Notes under the pieces: model-generated
What the model was told of the DNA's origin: nothing
What the model saw: the letters and a program-made list of their open reading frames with translations, nothing else
Databases searched by the model: none
Source: Gemmatimonas sp.
Lineage (GTDB): Bacteria > Gemmatimonadota > Gemmatimonadetes > Gemmatimonadales > Gemmatimonadaceae
Assembly (NCBI GenBank): GCA_023910675.1
Contig: JAAVWC010000002.1
Location: forward strand, 62,001 to 126,000
Reading direction: 5' to 3'
Length of the DNA stretch: 64,000 nucleotides
In this document: positions 43,312-51,734 of the stretch, piece by piece
How positions within the stretch are numbered: position 1 is the stretch's first letter
How the letters are laid out: the number at the start of each line of letters is the position of its first letter
Program-made: the position numbers and the translations under genes

Positions 43312-44559
43312 GTGCTCAATCGCATTGTCCGCAACCTGACCTTTCAGGTGCTGGTCGCGGTCTCCCTCGGCGTCGTGCTCGGCGTTGTTGCGCCAGACTT
43401 CGCCAAGTCGCTCAAGCCCATCGGTGACACGTTCATCAATCTCGTGAAGATGGTGATCACGCCGATCATCTTCCTCACGATCGTGCACGGCATCGCCAGC
43501 ATGGCGGACCTGTCGAAGCTCGGGCGCGTGGGTGGCAAGGCGCTGCTCTACTTCGAAATCGTGTCGACGTTCGCGCTGGGGATCGGGCTCGTCGTGGTGA
43601 ATCTCACGAAGCCGGGCAACGGGCTCGACATCAGTGCGCTCGCCAAGGGCGATGTCAGTAAGTATGTCGCGGCGGGCGAGCAGCAGAGCATGCTCGAGTT
43701 TTTCCTGCACATCGTGCCGAGTAACGTGGTGGCGGCGTTTGCGAGCGGCGATTTGTTGCCGGTGGTGTTCTTCGCGGTGCTCTTTGGTGTGGCACTCACG
43801 GCCGTCGGTGATGCGGGTCGTGACATTGCCGATCTGCTCGTGCGCTTTCAGGCGGTGTTCTTTCGTATCGTCGCGATGGTGATGGTGCTTGCGCCCGTCG
43901 GTGCATTCGGCGCGATGGCGTATACGGTCGGCGCGTTCGGTCTCAAGACGCTGCTGCCGCTGGGGCGTCTCATGCTCGACGTGTACGTCACGATGGCGCT
44001 GTTCATCTTCCTCGTGCTTGGTACCATCTGTCGCCTCTACGGCTTCCGGTTGCTGCCGTTCCTGCGCTTCATCAAGGAAGAAATTCTGCTCGTACTGGGC
44101 ACGTCGAGCAGTGAAGCGGCGCTCCCGCGCATGCTCGAAAAGCTTGAGCGCTACGGTTGCGCGAGGCCGGTGGTGGGGCTGGTCATTCCCACGGGATACT
44201 CGTTCAATCTCGACGGCACGAGCATCTATTTGAGCATGGCGGCGATCTTCATTGCGCAGGTGTACAACGTGGATCTGACCGTTGGTCAGCAGATCACGTT
44301 GCTCGGCATCCTGATGCTCACCAGCAAGGGGGCGGCGGGCGTGACGGGGTCGGGGTTCATCGTGCTGGCGTCGACGTTGGCCGCGACGCGTACGGTGCCG
44401 GTCGAGGGTGTCGCGCTCTTGCTTGGCGTGGATCGCTTTATGAGCGAGGCACGCGCCATTACCAACCTCATTGGCAACGGCGTGGCCACGTTGGTGGTGT
44501 CGCGCAGTGAGAACGCGTTCGACGACGAGAAGCGCGCGCTGGCGGAGGCGGGGCAGTAG
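43312..44559 (+). CDS. dicarboxylate/amino acid:cation symporter (DctA/GltP family)
   Basis: 415 residues; a Na+- or H+-coupled importer of C4-dicarboxylates or acidic amino acids, in the inner membrane. It shows the family signatures VKMVITPIIFLTIVHGIASM, VLGTSSSEAALPRML (serine-rich re-entrant loop), GYSFNLDGTSIYLSMAAIF and a C-terminal GVDRFMSEARAITNLIGNGV. Eight or more hydrophobic segments. It is convergent with the acetyltransferase gene 15 bp away. Confidence 0.94.
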   Translation: MLNRIVRNLTFQVLVAVSLGVVLGVVAPDFAKSLKPIGDTFINLVKMVITPIIFLTIVHGIASMADLSKLGRVGGKALLYFEIVSTFALGIGLVVVNLTKPGNGLDISALAKGDVSKYVAAGEQQSMLEFFLHIVPSNVVAAFASGDLLPVVFFAVLFGVALTAVGDAGRDIADLLVRFQAVFFRIVAMVMVLAPVGAFGAMAYTVGAFGLKTLLPLGRLMLDVYVTMALFIFLVLGTICRLYGFRLLPFLRFIKEEILLVLGTSSSEAALPRMLEKLERYGCARPVVGLVIPTGYSFNLDGTSIYLSMAAIFIAQVYNVDLTVGQQITLLGILMLTSKGAAGVTGSGFIVLASTLAATRTVPVEGVALLLGVDRFMSEARAITNLIGNGVATLVVSRSENAFDDEKRALAEAGQ

Positions 44560-44574
44560 TCGGCATACCCAGTG

Positions 44575-45180
44575 CTAGACGGCGCGCTGCACCCGGCAGG
44601 GATTCCCGAAAGCCAGCATGCCGGGCGGCACGTCGCTGGTGACCACGCTGCCTGCACCAATGACCGCGCCGGCGCCGATGGTGACGCCGGGCAGGACGAG
44701 CGACCCGGCCCCGATCCACGCGCCGTCGCCAACGACGATGGGGCTGGCCGTCGTGACGTACGGAGACTGCCCGTTGCCCGGGGTCCAGTCGGCCGGGAGC
44801 CGGTCGGCGAGGCCCAGCGGGTGCGAGATAGTGAGCAGCTGGACGCCGGGGCCGATGAGGACCTTGGAGCCGATGGTGATGTCGGCCGCGTCGAGCATGA
44901 CGACGTTCATGTTGACGAACGTGTGGGCGCCAATGGAAATGTGGGCGCCATAGTCGCAGAAGAAGGGCGCTTCGATCCAGACCCCCTCGTCGATCTGCCC
45001 CAGGAGATCGCGAAGGATCTGGAGCCGTGGTACCACGGCGTTGGAGGGCGTCTGCTGGAACTGCTGCAGCCGGGCCCGGGCGCGATGTGCCAGCGCGAGC
45101 AGCTCCGGGTTGCGCGTGTTGTACGGCAGGCCGGCACGCATGCGGGACCGCTCAGACTCTGGGGTATTGATCATCGTCAT
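44575..45180 (-). CDS. maltose/galactoside O-acetyltransferase family protein
   Basis: 201 residues; a left-handed beta-helix acyltransferase of the LbH-MAT type that transfers acetyl from acetyl-CoA to a sugar hydroxyl. N-terminal RMRAGLPYNTRNPELLALA is the Mac domain. Next is the hexapeptide coil (PFFCDYGAHISIGAHTFVNM, GVQLLTISHPL with catalytic His, and DGAWIGAGSLVLPGVTIGAG). The specific sugar cannot be told. Divergent from the ArsC-like gene, 11 bp apart. Confidence 0.92.
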   Translation of the reverse strand: MTMINTPESERSRMRAGLPYNTRNPELLALAHRARARLQQFQQTPSNAVVPRLQILRDLLGQIDEGVWIEAPFFCDYGAHISIGAHTFVNMNVVMLDAADITIGSKVLIGPGVQLLTISHPLGLADRLPADWTPGNGQSPYVTTASPIVVGDGAWIGAGSLVLPGVTIGAGAVIGAGSVVTSDVPPGMLAFGNPCRVQRAV

Positions 45181-45191
45181 AAATTACCCCG

Positions 45192-45551
45192 ATGCCCCCG
45201 GCCGACCTGCAGGTTCAGATATTCGGCACCAAAAAGAGCGCCGATACCCGCAAAGCGCTCCGCTTTTTTGCCGAACGCCGCGTAAAGACACATTTCGTGG
45301 ACCTCGCCGAACGCGCCGCGTCGCTGGGTGAGCTCAAGCGATTCACGCAGAGGTTCGGCGTGGAAGCCATTCTTGATCGCGAGTGCAAGCGGTTCGCCGA
45401 ACTCGGCCTCCGCACCGCGCTGTATGGCGAAGAGAAGTGGCTGTCGATTCTGGCCGACGAACCGTTCTTGCTCAAGCAGCCGCTGGTGCGCTTGCAGAAC
45501 AAGCTGTGCGTGGGCGTGGACGAGAAGCTGTTTAAAGACTGGCTTGGCTGA
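45192..45551 (+). CDS. ArsC/Spx-family (YffB-like) protein lacking the usual cysteine
   Basis: 119 residues with the ArsC/Spx thioredoxin-like fold: VQIFGTKKSADTRKALRFF, a central helix, SLGELKRFTQRFG and a C-terminal KQPLVRLQNKLCVGVDEK. In classical ArsC and YffB proteins the first loop has a redox cysteine (CxxxRK). Here the position reads KSADTRK with Ser in place of Cys, so a reductase role is unlikely. Cysteines occur only later (RECKRF, NKLCVG). Probably a regulatory or non-enzymatic member. Confidence 0.8.
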   Translation: MPPADLQVQIFGTKKSADTRKALRFFAERRVKTHFVDLAERAASLGELKRFTQRFGVEAILDRECKRFAELGLRTALYGEEKWLSILADEPFLLKQPLVRLQNKLCVGVDEKLFKDWLG

Positions 45552-45574
45552 CGCTGTTTGAGGGTTGAGATGTT

Positions 45575-45764
45575 TGGTCCGGTGACGTACTGGCTACGGT
45601 ACTAGCCCTCAGGAAAAAGGACGTAAGGACAAAGGGGGAAGCGCGGTTCGCTCGGCCAAAAACAACGGTACGTTGTTGTCATGTGAACGGCACCGCGCTT
45701 TCCCCTTTCCCCTTACGTCCTTTTTCCTGAGGGCTAGTGCCGCGGCCGGTTGACCGCCGGACCA
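45575..45764. repeat. family B MITE-like element B3
   Basis: 190 bp, with TGGTCC...GGACCA termini. GCCCTCAGGAAAAAGGACGT pairs with its complement (GAGGGC end at 45735), and the centre is different from B1/B2 (AACAACGGTACGTTGTT small palindrome). It lies between the ArsC-like and aldo/keto reductase genes. Confidence 0.8.
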
Positions 45765-45813
45765 GCCAAACCGCAGTAGTAGTGTCACCATAGTCGCCCC
45801 CACCCCAACACAC

Positions 45814-46677
45814 ATGCTTTCCCCAATCGTTGCCGGCGTCTGGCGCATGGCGTCGTGGAACTGGTCGCCGCAGGAGCGTTTGCGCTGGATCGAGCAGTGT
45901 CTCGAGCTTGGCGTATCCAGCTTCGACCACGCCGACATTTATGGTGGCTACACCGTCGAGGCGCTCTTCGGCGAGGCGCTGGCGTTGGCGCCGGGGCTGC
46001 GTGCGCGCATGCAGCTGGTGACCAAGTGTGGCATTCAGCTGTTGGCGCCGGCGCGTCCGGATACGCGCATCAAGCACTACGACACGTCGGCGCGGCACAT
46101 CGTGCGCAGTGTCGAGAACAGCTTGACGGCACTGGGCACCGACTACATCGAGCGCCTGTTGCTGCATCGTCCCGATGCGCTGCTCGATGCCGACGAAGTG
46201 GCGGGGGCATTCGAGTCGCTCCAGGTGTCGGGGAAAGTGCAGCAGTTCGGCGTCTCGAACTTCAGCGTGTCGCAGTTCGAGTTGCTGCATGCGCGCTTTC
46301 CGTTGGTCACGAATCAGATCGAGTGGCATCCGCTGCATCACGCGCCGCTCAACGACGGTACGCTCGATCAGGCGCAGCGACTGCGCGCGCACCCCATGAT
46401 TTGGTCACCGCTCGCCGGCGGCGCACTGTTCACCAGCGATGCCGACGCCGCCGTGCGCGTGCGTAACACCCTCACGCGCATTGGCGAAGCGCATGGTGTG
46501 AGCGCCGCGACGATCGTCATTTCGTGGATCATGCGACACCCCAGTCGGCCACATCCCATTGCGGGGTCGCGTCGCATCGAGGCGATGCGCGAAGCGGTAG
46601 CCGCACAGGGTGTCACGCTCGATGCGCAGGAATGGACCGAGATTCTCACCGCCGCCACCGGCAAGGAGGTACCATGA
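45814..46677 (+). CDS. aldo/keto reductase (YdhF-like)
   Basis: 287 residues; an NADPH-dependent (alpha/beta)8 oxidoreductase of the AKR family. Residues consistent with the catalytic tetrad are Asp/Tyr in SSFDHADIYGGYTVE, Lys in QLVTKCGIQ and His in ERLLLHRPD. IQQFGVSNFS-like KVQQFGVSNFSVSQFE follows, as in E. coli YdhF relatives. Its substrate is unknown. The stop overlaps the ATG of the next gene (ATGATG). Confidence 0.93.
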   Translation: MLSPIVAGVWRMASWNWSPQERLRWIEQCLELGVSSFDHADIYGGYTVEALFGEALALAPGLRARMQLVTKCGIQLLAPARPDTRIKHYDTSARHIVRSVENSLTALGTDYIERLLLHRPDALLDADEVAGAFESLQVSGKVQQFGVSNFSVSQFELLHARFPLVTNQIEWHPLHHAPLNDGTLDQAQRLRAHPMIWSPLAGGALFTSDADAAVRVRNTLTRIGEAHGVSAATIVISWIMRHPSRPHPIAGSRRIEAMREAVAAQGVTLDAQEWTEILTAATGKEVP

Positions 46678-48275
46678 TGCGACGTACCGGACCTCGTACG
46701 GCCCTCGCGGCAACGGCGGGTATCGCGGTGGCCGCAGCCACATCGCTGTCGGCGCAACAGGCGCCACTCGGTGGATGGCCGCAACATTCGCGCGCGCGCC
46801 CCGCACCGGCGGTGGTGACGCCCGGCCCGTATGCGAATGTGCTGCCGCCGCGTGATGCGGTGGTGCTCTTTGATGGATCGTCGCTGTCGTCGTGGATGAT
46901 GAGCGACAGCACACCGGCCAAGTGGCGCATCGTAGACGGAGCGTTCGAAGTCGTACCGGGCACCGGCACCATGGTTACACGCAGCTCGTATGGCGACGTG
47001 CAGCTGCACATCGAGTTCATGAGTCCCAACCCGCCGCGCGGTACCGATCAGGATCGCGGCAACAGTGGTGTGTTCTTCGGTGGTGGTCGTTACGAAGTGC
47101 AGGTGCTCGATTCGTACCGCAATCCCACGTACGCCGACGGACAGGCCGCGAGCTTGTACGGACAGTTTCCGCCGCTCGTGAACGCGAGTCGTCCCCCGGG
47201 TGAGTGGCAGACGTACGACATCACGTATCATCGTCCGTGCTTCAGTGCGACGGGCAAGGTGCTGCAGCCGGCCGTGTTCACCGTGATGCACAACGGGGTG
47301 CTCGTGCAGGATGCGCGCGCGATCATCGGCCCCACGGCCAACGGTTCGCGTCCGCCATACGAGAAGCACGAAGACCGGCTGCCCCTCATGCTGCAGGACC
47401 ATGAGCATCCGGTGCGCTTCCGCAATGTGTGGCTGCGCAATCTCGAGCCGTTGCCGCAGGAAACGGTGCAGTACCGTACGCCACAGGGCGACGTGTTCCG
47501 TTCGCTGGTCGATACCGACGCCATTATCGCGGCGCGCGCGGCGCTCAACGGCAACTATCGCGACGTACCCAAGGTCATCGCATTGGGTGTGGCGCAGTCT
47601 GGCGCTCGGCAGTTCCGTGAAGCCATCGCGACGTTCACACGTGGCTTGGCGGCCTTGCCTGTGAGCGGTCGAAACGTGAAGGATGAAGCGATGCTCCTGC
47701 GCTGGCGCGGGCACCGCTACCTCTCGGTGCGCGAGTTTGCCAAGGCCGACGCGGATCTCACGCGCGGGCTGGCGCTGGATGGCGCGAACTATGGCATTCT
47801 GTTTCACCTGGGCGTGCTGCGCTTCCATGGCGGGCGCTTCGCCGAGGCGGCCGAGTTGTTTGCGCGCGCGCAGCCTATTGCGCCTGATGGTGGTGAACGC
47901 GCGGGCAGCACCGACTGGCTGTACATGTCGCTGTCGCGTGCGGGGCGTGTGGCCGAGGCGAAGGCGATGCTCGACAAGCGCATCGATCAGCAGCCCGACC
48001 CCAAGCCGGCGCCGCCGGGCTACGCGTACGTGTCACGCCTGCGTCTGTACCGCGGGGAAATCACGCCGGCGCAGCTCATTCCCGACGGTGAGGTCGACGA
48101 CGTGAATATCTCCACGCTCTCGTACGGCCTCGGCAACTGGTACATGGTGCAGGGCGATACGGCCAACGCGCGTCGCGCCTGGGAACGCGCGGTACAGAGC
48201 GGTGGCTGGCCGGGCTTTGGCTTCAACGTGGCCGAGGCCGAGCTGCGGCGGCTATCTGTTAAAGCGCGTCGATAG
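46674..48275 (+). CDS. DUF1080 sugar-hydrolase-like domain protein with TPR-like C-terminus
   Basis: About 533 residues. Signal peptide (AATAGIAVAAATSLSAQQ), then a DUF1080/3-keto-disaccharide-hydrolase fold near residues 60-260 (VVLFDGSSLSSWM, IVDGAFEVVPG, NSGVFFGGGRYEVQVLDSY, YGQFPPLVNASRPPGEWQTY). The C-terminal half is helical and TPR-like (REAIATFTRGLAAL, KADADLTRGLALD, FAEAAELFARAQ). Such enzymes act on oxidised sugars, which would fit the adjacent aldo/keto reductase, but that is inference. An AAGGAGGT ribosome site precedes ATG 46674/46677 inside the previous gene's end. Confidence 0.8.
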   Translation: MMRRTGPRTALAATAGIAVAAATSLSAQQAPLGGWPQHSRARPAPAVVTPGPYANVLPPRDAVVLFDGSSLSSWMMSDSTPAKWRIVDGAFEVVPGTGTMVTRSSYGDVQLHIEFMSPNPPRGTDQDRGNSGVFFGGGRYEVQVLDSYRNPTYADGQAASLYGQFPPLVNASRPPGEWQTYDITYHRPCFSATGKVLQPAVFTVMHNGVLVQDARAIIGPTANGSRPPYEKHEDRLPLMLQDHEHPVRFRNVWLRNLEPLPQETVQYRTPQGDVFRSLVDTDAIIAARAALNGNYRDVPKVIALGVAQSGARQFREAIATFTRGLAALPVSGRNVKDEAMLLRWRGHRYLSVREFAKADADLTRGLALDGANYGILFHLGVLRFHGGRFAEAAELFARAQPIAPDGGERAGSTDWLYMSLSRAGRVAEAKAMLDKRIDQQPDPKPAPPGYAYVSRLRLYRGEITPAQLIPDGEVDDVNISTLSYGLGNWYMVQGDTANARRAWERAVQSGGWPGFGFNVAEAELRRLSVKARR

Positions 48276-48301
48276 GGCACGTTTTGGTGCGCCGGCGAGG
48301 T

Positions 48302-48402
48302 CGATGAACCGATGACACGAAGGCAACCAAGGCAACCGAGGCAACCAAGAAACTCGGTTGCCTTGGTTGCCTTGGTTGTCTTCGTGCGATCAGTTCAACC
48401 CA
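48302..48402. repeat. family A hairpin repeat A4
   Basis: Arms of about 45 bp built of AAGGCAACC direct repeats (CCAAGGCAACCGAGGCAACC) and their complement, with a short loop AACTC. The right end carries CAGTTCAACC, the family A terminus. It lies after the DUF1080 gene and before a convergent gene, where it could act as a terminator. Confidence 0.8.
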
Positions 48403-48577
48403 AGTCTGGGATGTCGCGCGAGTTCGCCAGCAGCGTTGCCGGAACACCAACGACATAGCCAATCACGAGCAGCGTTGGCGCAATGACATCACCACCGCGC
48501 CAGAGATCGGCGTAGCCGAGGAGCAGTACGGCCGCCGTGATGGCGCCGGCAAGTCGCGTGTTGCGGTCGAGGGCCAC
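48395..48577 (-). CDS. small membrane protein
   Basis: 60 residues with two hydrophobic helices (GAITAAVLLLGYADLW and APTLLVIGYVVGVPATLL) and a polar end. It is separated from the anti-sigma-type gene by three bases and is on the same strand, so it looks like the last gene of the sigma-factor operon. No family recognised. Confidence 0.55.
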   Translation of the reverse strand: MALDRNTRLAGAITAAVLLLGYADLWRGGDVIAPTLLVIGYVVGVPATLLANSRDIPDLG

Positions 48578-48580
48578 GGG

Positions 48581-49210
48581 TCAGAGCTCCGCCGCCAGTT
48601 CACGCACCGGGACCGGGTCAAGCGTGAATTCGTTCACCTGAAACGACACCGCCACCGCATCGCGCGGGAGTAGTGCGCGCACACGCCACTCCGTGTCGGA
48701 GACGCGCGTGAGTTGCGTGGGCTCGAAGGGCACGACGTGGGCTTCGTTGGCGCGTTCGTCTCGCATGGCGTGGCGAACCTGGACGGCGCGTACATCGCTG
48801 CCATGCACCACGTACTCCACGACCTTCATGGTGTCGAGCAGGCGGCCGTGCATCATGGCCACCAGCGAGTCGGCACCGCGCACGGGGACGGCGCTGTCAC
48901 CCAGCACGATCGCGGACGGGTGTACGCGCGCGGACACGTCCTGCTGTTCGCCCTGCCGCACGGTCACGGCCATCATGAGCATGGCGGTGAGGAGTACGCC
49001 GCCGAGTCCGGTGAGCGAACCGCGACGACGCCAGCGTGACGCGTGCTGCGTGCGTGGTGCCGAGAGACGGTGCGGCGTCGGGAGGGCGCCGACCGCCGAC
49101 ATGATGCGGGTGCGCGCTTCGGGGCGCGAAAACACCGGCGCACGCAACGCGTCGACGAACCACGTGGGGGGCGTGCCGTCGTGATCGGGGGAAAAGCCGC
49201 CGGACTTCAT
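48581..49210 (-). CDS. putative anti-sigma factor / membrane-anchored regulator
   Basis: 209 residues. An N-terminal cytosolic part of about 65 residues is followed by a single membrane helix (LTGLGGVLLTAMLMMAVTV near residue 75), then a periplasmic beta-rich domain. The start codon overlaps the stop of the ECF sigma gene by four bases (ATGA), typical of a cognate anti-sigma factor. There is no recognisable zinc (ZAS) motif. The role rests on this arrangement rather than on sequence similarity. Confidence 0.65.
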   Translation of the reverse strand: MKSGGFSPDHDGTPPTWFVDALRAPVFSRPEARTRIMSAVGALPTPHRLSAPRTQHASRWRRRGSLTGLGGVLLTAMLMMAVTVRQGEQQDVSARVHPSAIVLGDSAVPVRGADSLVAMMHGRLLDTMKVVEYVVHGSDVRAVQVRHAMRDERANEAHVVPFEPTQLTRVSDTEWRVRALLPRDAVAVSFQVNEFTLDPVPVRELAAEL

Positions 49211-49788
49211 GAAGGCAGGTGCTCCGTAAGCAGGGTGCGAAGACGTTGGCAGGCGCGCTGCACGCGCATCTTGAGCGCGGACACCCCAACGCCGGTAATG
49301 ACCGACATCTCTTCGTAGCTGAGTTCTTCGGTGAAGCGCAGCGCGATCGCCTCGCGCGCTTCGGGGCCCAGGTGGGCGAGCGCATGGGCCAGCTCGGCGC
49401 GCCGGTCGAACTGTTCGTCCGACGGCGAGACGGCCAACGACGCGGTGTGCGTCTCGGGGTCGAGGGCCACGTAACGGGCGTTCCTGGTGGCTCGCGTGCG
49501 ACACTGGTTGACCAGAATGCGCATGAGCCAGCCACCGAACTTGTCCCGTTCGTGGTAGTTGCCCAGGTGGCGGTACGCGCGCACGAAGGCATCCTGCACC
49601 ACGTCCTCGGCGTCGTCCGAGTCGGCCAGCAGGTGCGTGGCCATGCGCAGGCAGCGCGCGTGATAGCGGTCGACCAACACGCCAAAGGCGTCGGTCTGAC
49701 CGGCCAGCACGCGGCGCACCAGGAGCGCGTCGGGAGGGGAATCGGGTTGGGTCACGCCCCCTAACCCCGGGAAATCCGGAATCGTCAC
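49207..49788 (-). CDS. ECF (sigma-70 family) sigma factor
   Basis: 193 residues; an extracytoplasmic-function RNA polymerase sigma factor. Region 2 contains DRYHARCLRMATHLLADSDD and AEDVVQDAFVRAYRHL, and then DKFGGWLMRILVNQCR. Region 4 has LGPEAREAIALRFTEELSYE and MSVITGVGVSALKMRVQRA, a helix-turn-helix for the -35 element. Downstream on the same strand lie a membrane regulator and a small membrane protein. The operon probably responds to an envelope signal. Confidence 0.93.
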   Translation of the reverse strand: MTIPDFPGLGGVTQPDSPPDALLVRRVLAGQTDAFGVLVDRYHARCLRMATHLLADSDDAEDVVQDAFVRAYRHLGNYHERDKFGGWLMRILVNQCRTRATRNARYVALDPETHTASLAVSPSDEQFDRRAELAHALAHLGPEAREAIALRFTEELSYEEMSVITGVGVSALKMRVQRACQRLRTLLTEHLPS

Positions 49789-49854
49789 CAGGGGTTAGAC
49801 GGAAGTCGGGCCGGGAAGGTTGCACCAGCAGCGCCCCGGTCGCGGAGGCCAACT

Positions 49855-49930
49855 CAAACCCGGAACCTGAACCCAGAACCCGCAACTGATCCGTTCCGGG
49901 TTCTGGGTTTGCGTTTGGGGTTCGGGTTTA
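49855..49930. repeat. hairpin repeat downstream of the SGNH hydrolase
   Basis: Inverted arms ACCCAGAACCCG (49871-49882) and CGGGTTCTGGGT (49897-49908) inside a larger CGGGTT/AACCCG-rich palindrome. It may act as a terminator for the minus-strand gene ending at 49928. Confidence 0.6.
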
Positions 49931-50668
49931 CTGCCCGCCCAGCGCGCGCCGGATCAGCGGCTCCACGATGCCGGCCATCATGCGGTAACCGGCGTCGGTG
50001 GGGTGCACGCCGTCGGCGGCGAGTGCTTTGCTCAGCCCCTGCCGTTCGTCGGCCATGGCGCTGTGGTAGTCGACGAAGGTGGCGCCCCGCTCGGCGGCAT
50101 AGTCGCGGAGCCAGCGATTGACGGCGATGATTTTGGGGGTCGGCTGCAGGTCGGGCTTCCACGGGTAGTCGTATACCGGGAGGATGCTGCTGAGGAGCAC
50201 CACAATGCCGTTGGCCTGGGCCAGCTCGGTCATGGCGGCGAGGTTGTCCTGAATTTCCTCGAGGGTTGCGGGGCCGGTGTTGCCGGCGATGTCGTTCGTG
50301 CCGGCGAGAATGACCACGGCGGCGGGCTTGAGCGCGACGACGTCCTGCCGGAAACGGAGCAGCATTTGCGCGGTGGTCTGACCACTGATGCCGCGGCCAA
50401 TGTAGGGGCGCCCCGGGAACAGGGTGGCGAAGCGCGGCGCCCATCCTTCGGTGATGGAGTTTCCGAAAAAGACGACGCGCTGTTCACCGGGCTGTACCGG
50501 GGCGAGGGCCGCGTTGGCGGCGCGATAGCGAGCGAGGCCAGCGAACTCGGCTGCTGGTGCTTGCTGTGACAACAGCGGTCTCGTCGGCAGGCAGGAAGCG
50601 ACCGCGGCGGCGCAAAGCAGGGCTGCGACGGTTCGCCGAATGAACAGGGCTACATCTCGTATGCGCAT
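49928..50668 (-). CDS. SGNH/GDSL-family hydrolase
   Basis: 246 residues; an exported esterase or deacetylase of the SGNH superfamily. Signal peptide with a possible lipobox (AAVASCLP). The four conserved blocks are FFGNSITEGW (Ser), GRGISGQTTAQML (Gly), VILAGTNDIAGN (Asn) and DGVHPTDAGYR (Asp-His). Related enzymes remove acetyl groups from sugars or platelet-activating-factor-like lipids. ATG at 50668 is preferred because it starts the signal sequence. Confidence 0.9.
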   Translation of the reverse strand: MRIRDVALFIRRTVAALLCAAAVASCLPTRPLLSQQAPAAEFAGLARYRAANAALAPVQPGEQRVVFFGNSITEGWAPRFATLFPGRPYIGRGISGQTTAQMLLRFRQDVVALKPAAVVILAGTNDIAGNTGPATLEEIQDNLAAMTELAQANGIVVLLSSILPVYDYPWKPDLQPTPKIIAVNRWLRDYAAERGATFVDYHSAMADERQGLSKALAADGVHPTDAGYRMMAGIVEPLIRRALGGQ

Positions 50669-50807
50669 GTGCCATTCTGCAGCGCCAACCCGACGGTCAC
50701 AAGATCGGTATGGTGGTGATGCTTGGCGCACTTGCCATGGGATACGCCGCTCTCCAAGCTATGCAGCTTGTGTTGGCCGCTGAATTTCCCGAACAGCCGG
50801 AGCTGCA

Positions 50808-51239
50808 ATGCGTCTCAACAGTCGAAGGGTTTTTGCCGCCGTGGGCACGATGGTAGCCGCAGCCGCAGTGATGGCGGCGATGCCATTGGCGTCGCGCGCC
50901 GTGGTGCAGGTCACGGTGAACGCGCGCTGCGCAGGTCAGAACAACACGGAAATCACGGTGAGCCCGTGGAATGTTCGTCTCGCGCAAGGCGACGAGGTGG
51001 AGTGGGTGATTGCGGCGAACGCCAACAGCAACAGCATCACGGTCCTTCCGAAGTCGTCGAGCGATTGGCCCTTTGCGTCACGCGGGCCATTCAACGCCGC
51101 CAGAGGGGCCCCGGCGCGTGCGAACCGTATGCGACGGAACGGGCGCGGCAACTACAAGTACGACATTCTGCTGGTCTGTCAATCGGGGAACAATGCGCCG
51201 GACTCGGTGCGCATCGATCCTGACATCATCGTGGATTGA
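50808..51239 (+). CDS. exported protein, tandem paralogue 1 (C-terminal IDPDIIVD)
   Basis: 143 residues; signal peptide (AAAAVMAAMPLASRA) and a mature domain of about 110 residues. The last 25 residues contain YDILLVCQSG...SVRIDPDIIVD. Its downstream neighbour shares this end (YVIRVTC...VVIDPDIFVD), a 30-bp gap separates the two genes, and both lie before a protein-kinase gene. The strand pattern (VQVTVNARC, PWNVRLAQGDEVEWVI) suggests a cupredoxin-like beta sandwich without the copper ligands; that is inference. A GGAG ribosome site precedes the ATG. Confidence 0.6.
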   Translation: MRLNSRRVFAAVGTMVAAAAVMAAMPLASRAVVQVTVNARCAGQNNTEITVSPWNVRLAQGDEVEWVIAANANSNSITVLPKSSSDWPFASRGPFNAARGAPARANRMRRNGRGNYKYDILLVCQSGNNAPDSVRIDPDIIVD

Positions 51240-51269
51240 ATTCTCTCACCTTTGAACGGAGCGTAGACC

Positions 51270-51695
51270 ATGCGCGGTGCGATGAAGCGCGGTGCGGTGA
51301 TGGCGGTCGTGTTGGCGGGGGCGTGCGGCGGGTTTTCGGAACGCGAGGCCAAGGTAAAGCCCACGCCTGATGTGGTGAACATTTCGGCGAACTGCACCGC
51401 GCCCAATCAGATCGATGTGAAATCCGACAACTGGGAAGCTGAGGTCAAGAAGCAGCTCGACGTCACATTCAACGTGGTGTCGACCAGTACGCCCGCTGCT
51501 ATCGTCGAGATTGACAAAACCACCTTGGACAAGTGGGCCTTCGACCAGTTACCACCGTTCACGTTCGGTCCAGCCAATGGCGGTACCACAAAGAAGGGAA
51601 AGGCGAAGAACGTGAAGGGTGATTTCCGCTACGTCATTCGCGTAACCTGCGGCACCCAAACTGTCGTCATCGACCCCGATATTTTTGTCGACTGA
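51270..51695 (+). CDS. lipoprotein, tandem paralogue 2 (C-terminal IDPDIFVD)
   Basis: 141 residues with a lipobox (VVLAGACGG), so probably lipid-anchored. The mature part has NISANCTAPNQIDVKSDNWE, KKQLDVTFNVVS and a C-terminal YVIRVTCGTQTVVIDPDIFVD, paralogous to the gene before it. The conserved final IDPDI.VD is the clearest shared signature. No named family is recognised. Confidence 0.6.
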   Translation: MRGAMKRGAVMAVVLAGACGGFSEREAKVKPTPDVVNISANCTAPNQIDVKSDNWEAEVKKQLDVTFNVVSTSTPAAIVEIDKTTLDKWAFDQLPPFTFGPANGGTTKKGKAKNVKGDFRYVIRVTCGTQTVVIDPDIFVD

Positions 51696-51734
51696 CGTTC
51701 CAACGCTGATCGTGTTGTTCCCTCGCACCTCCGC

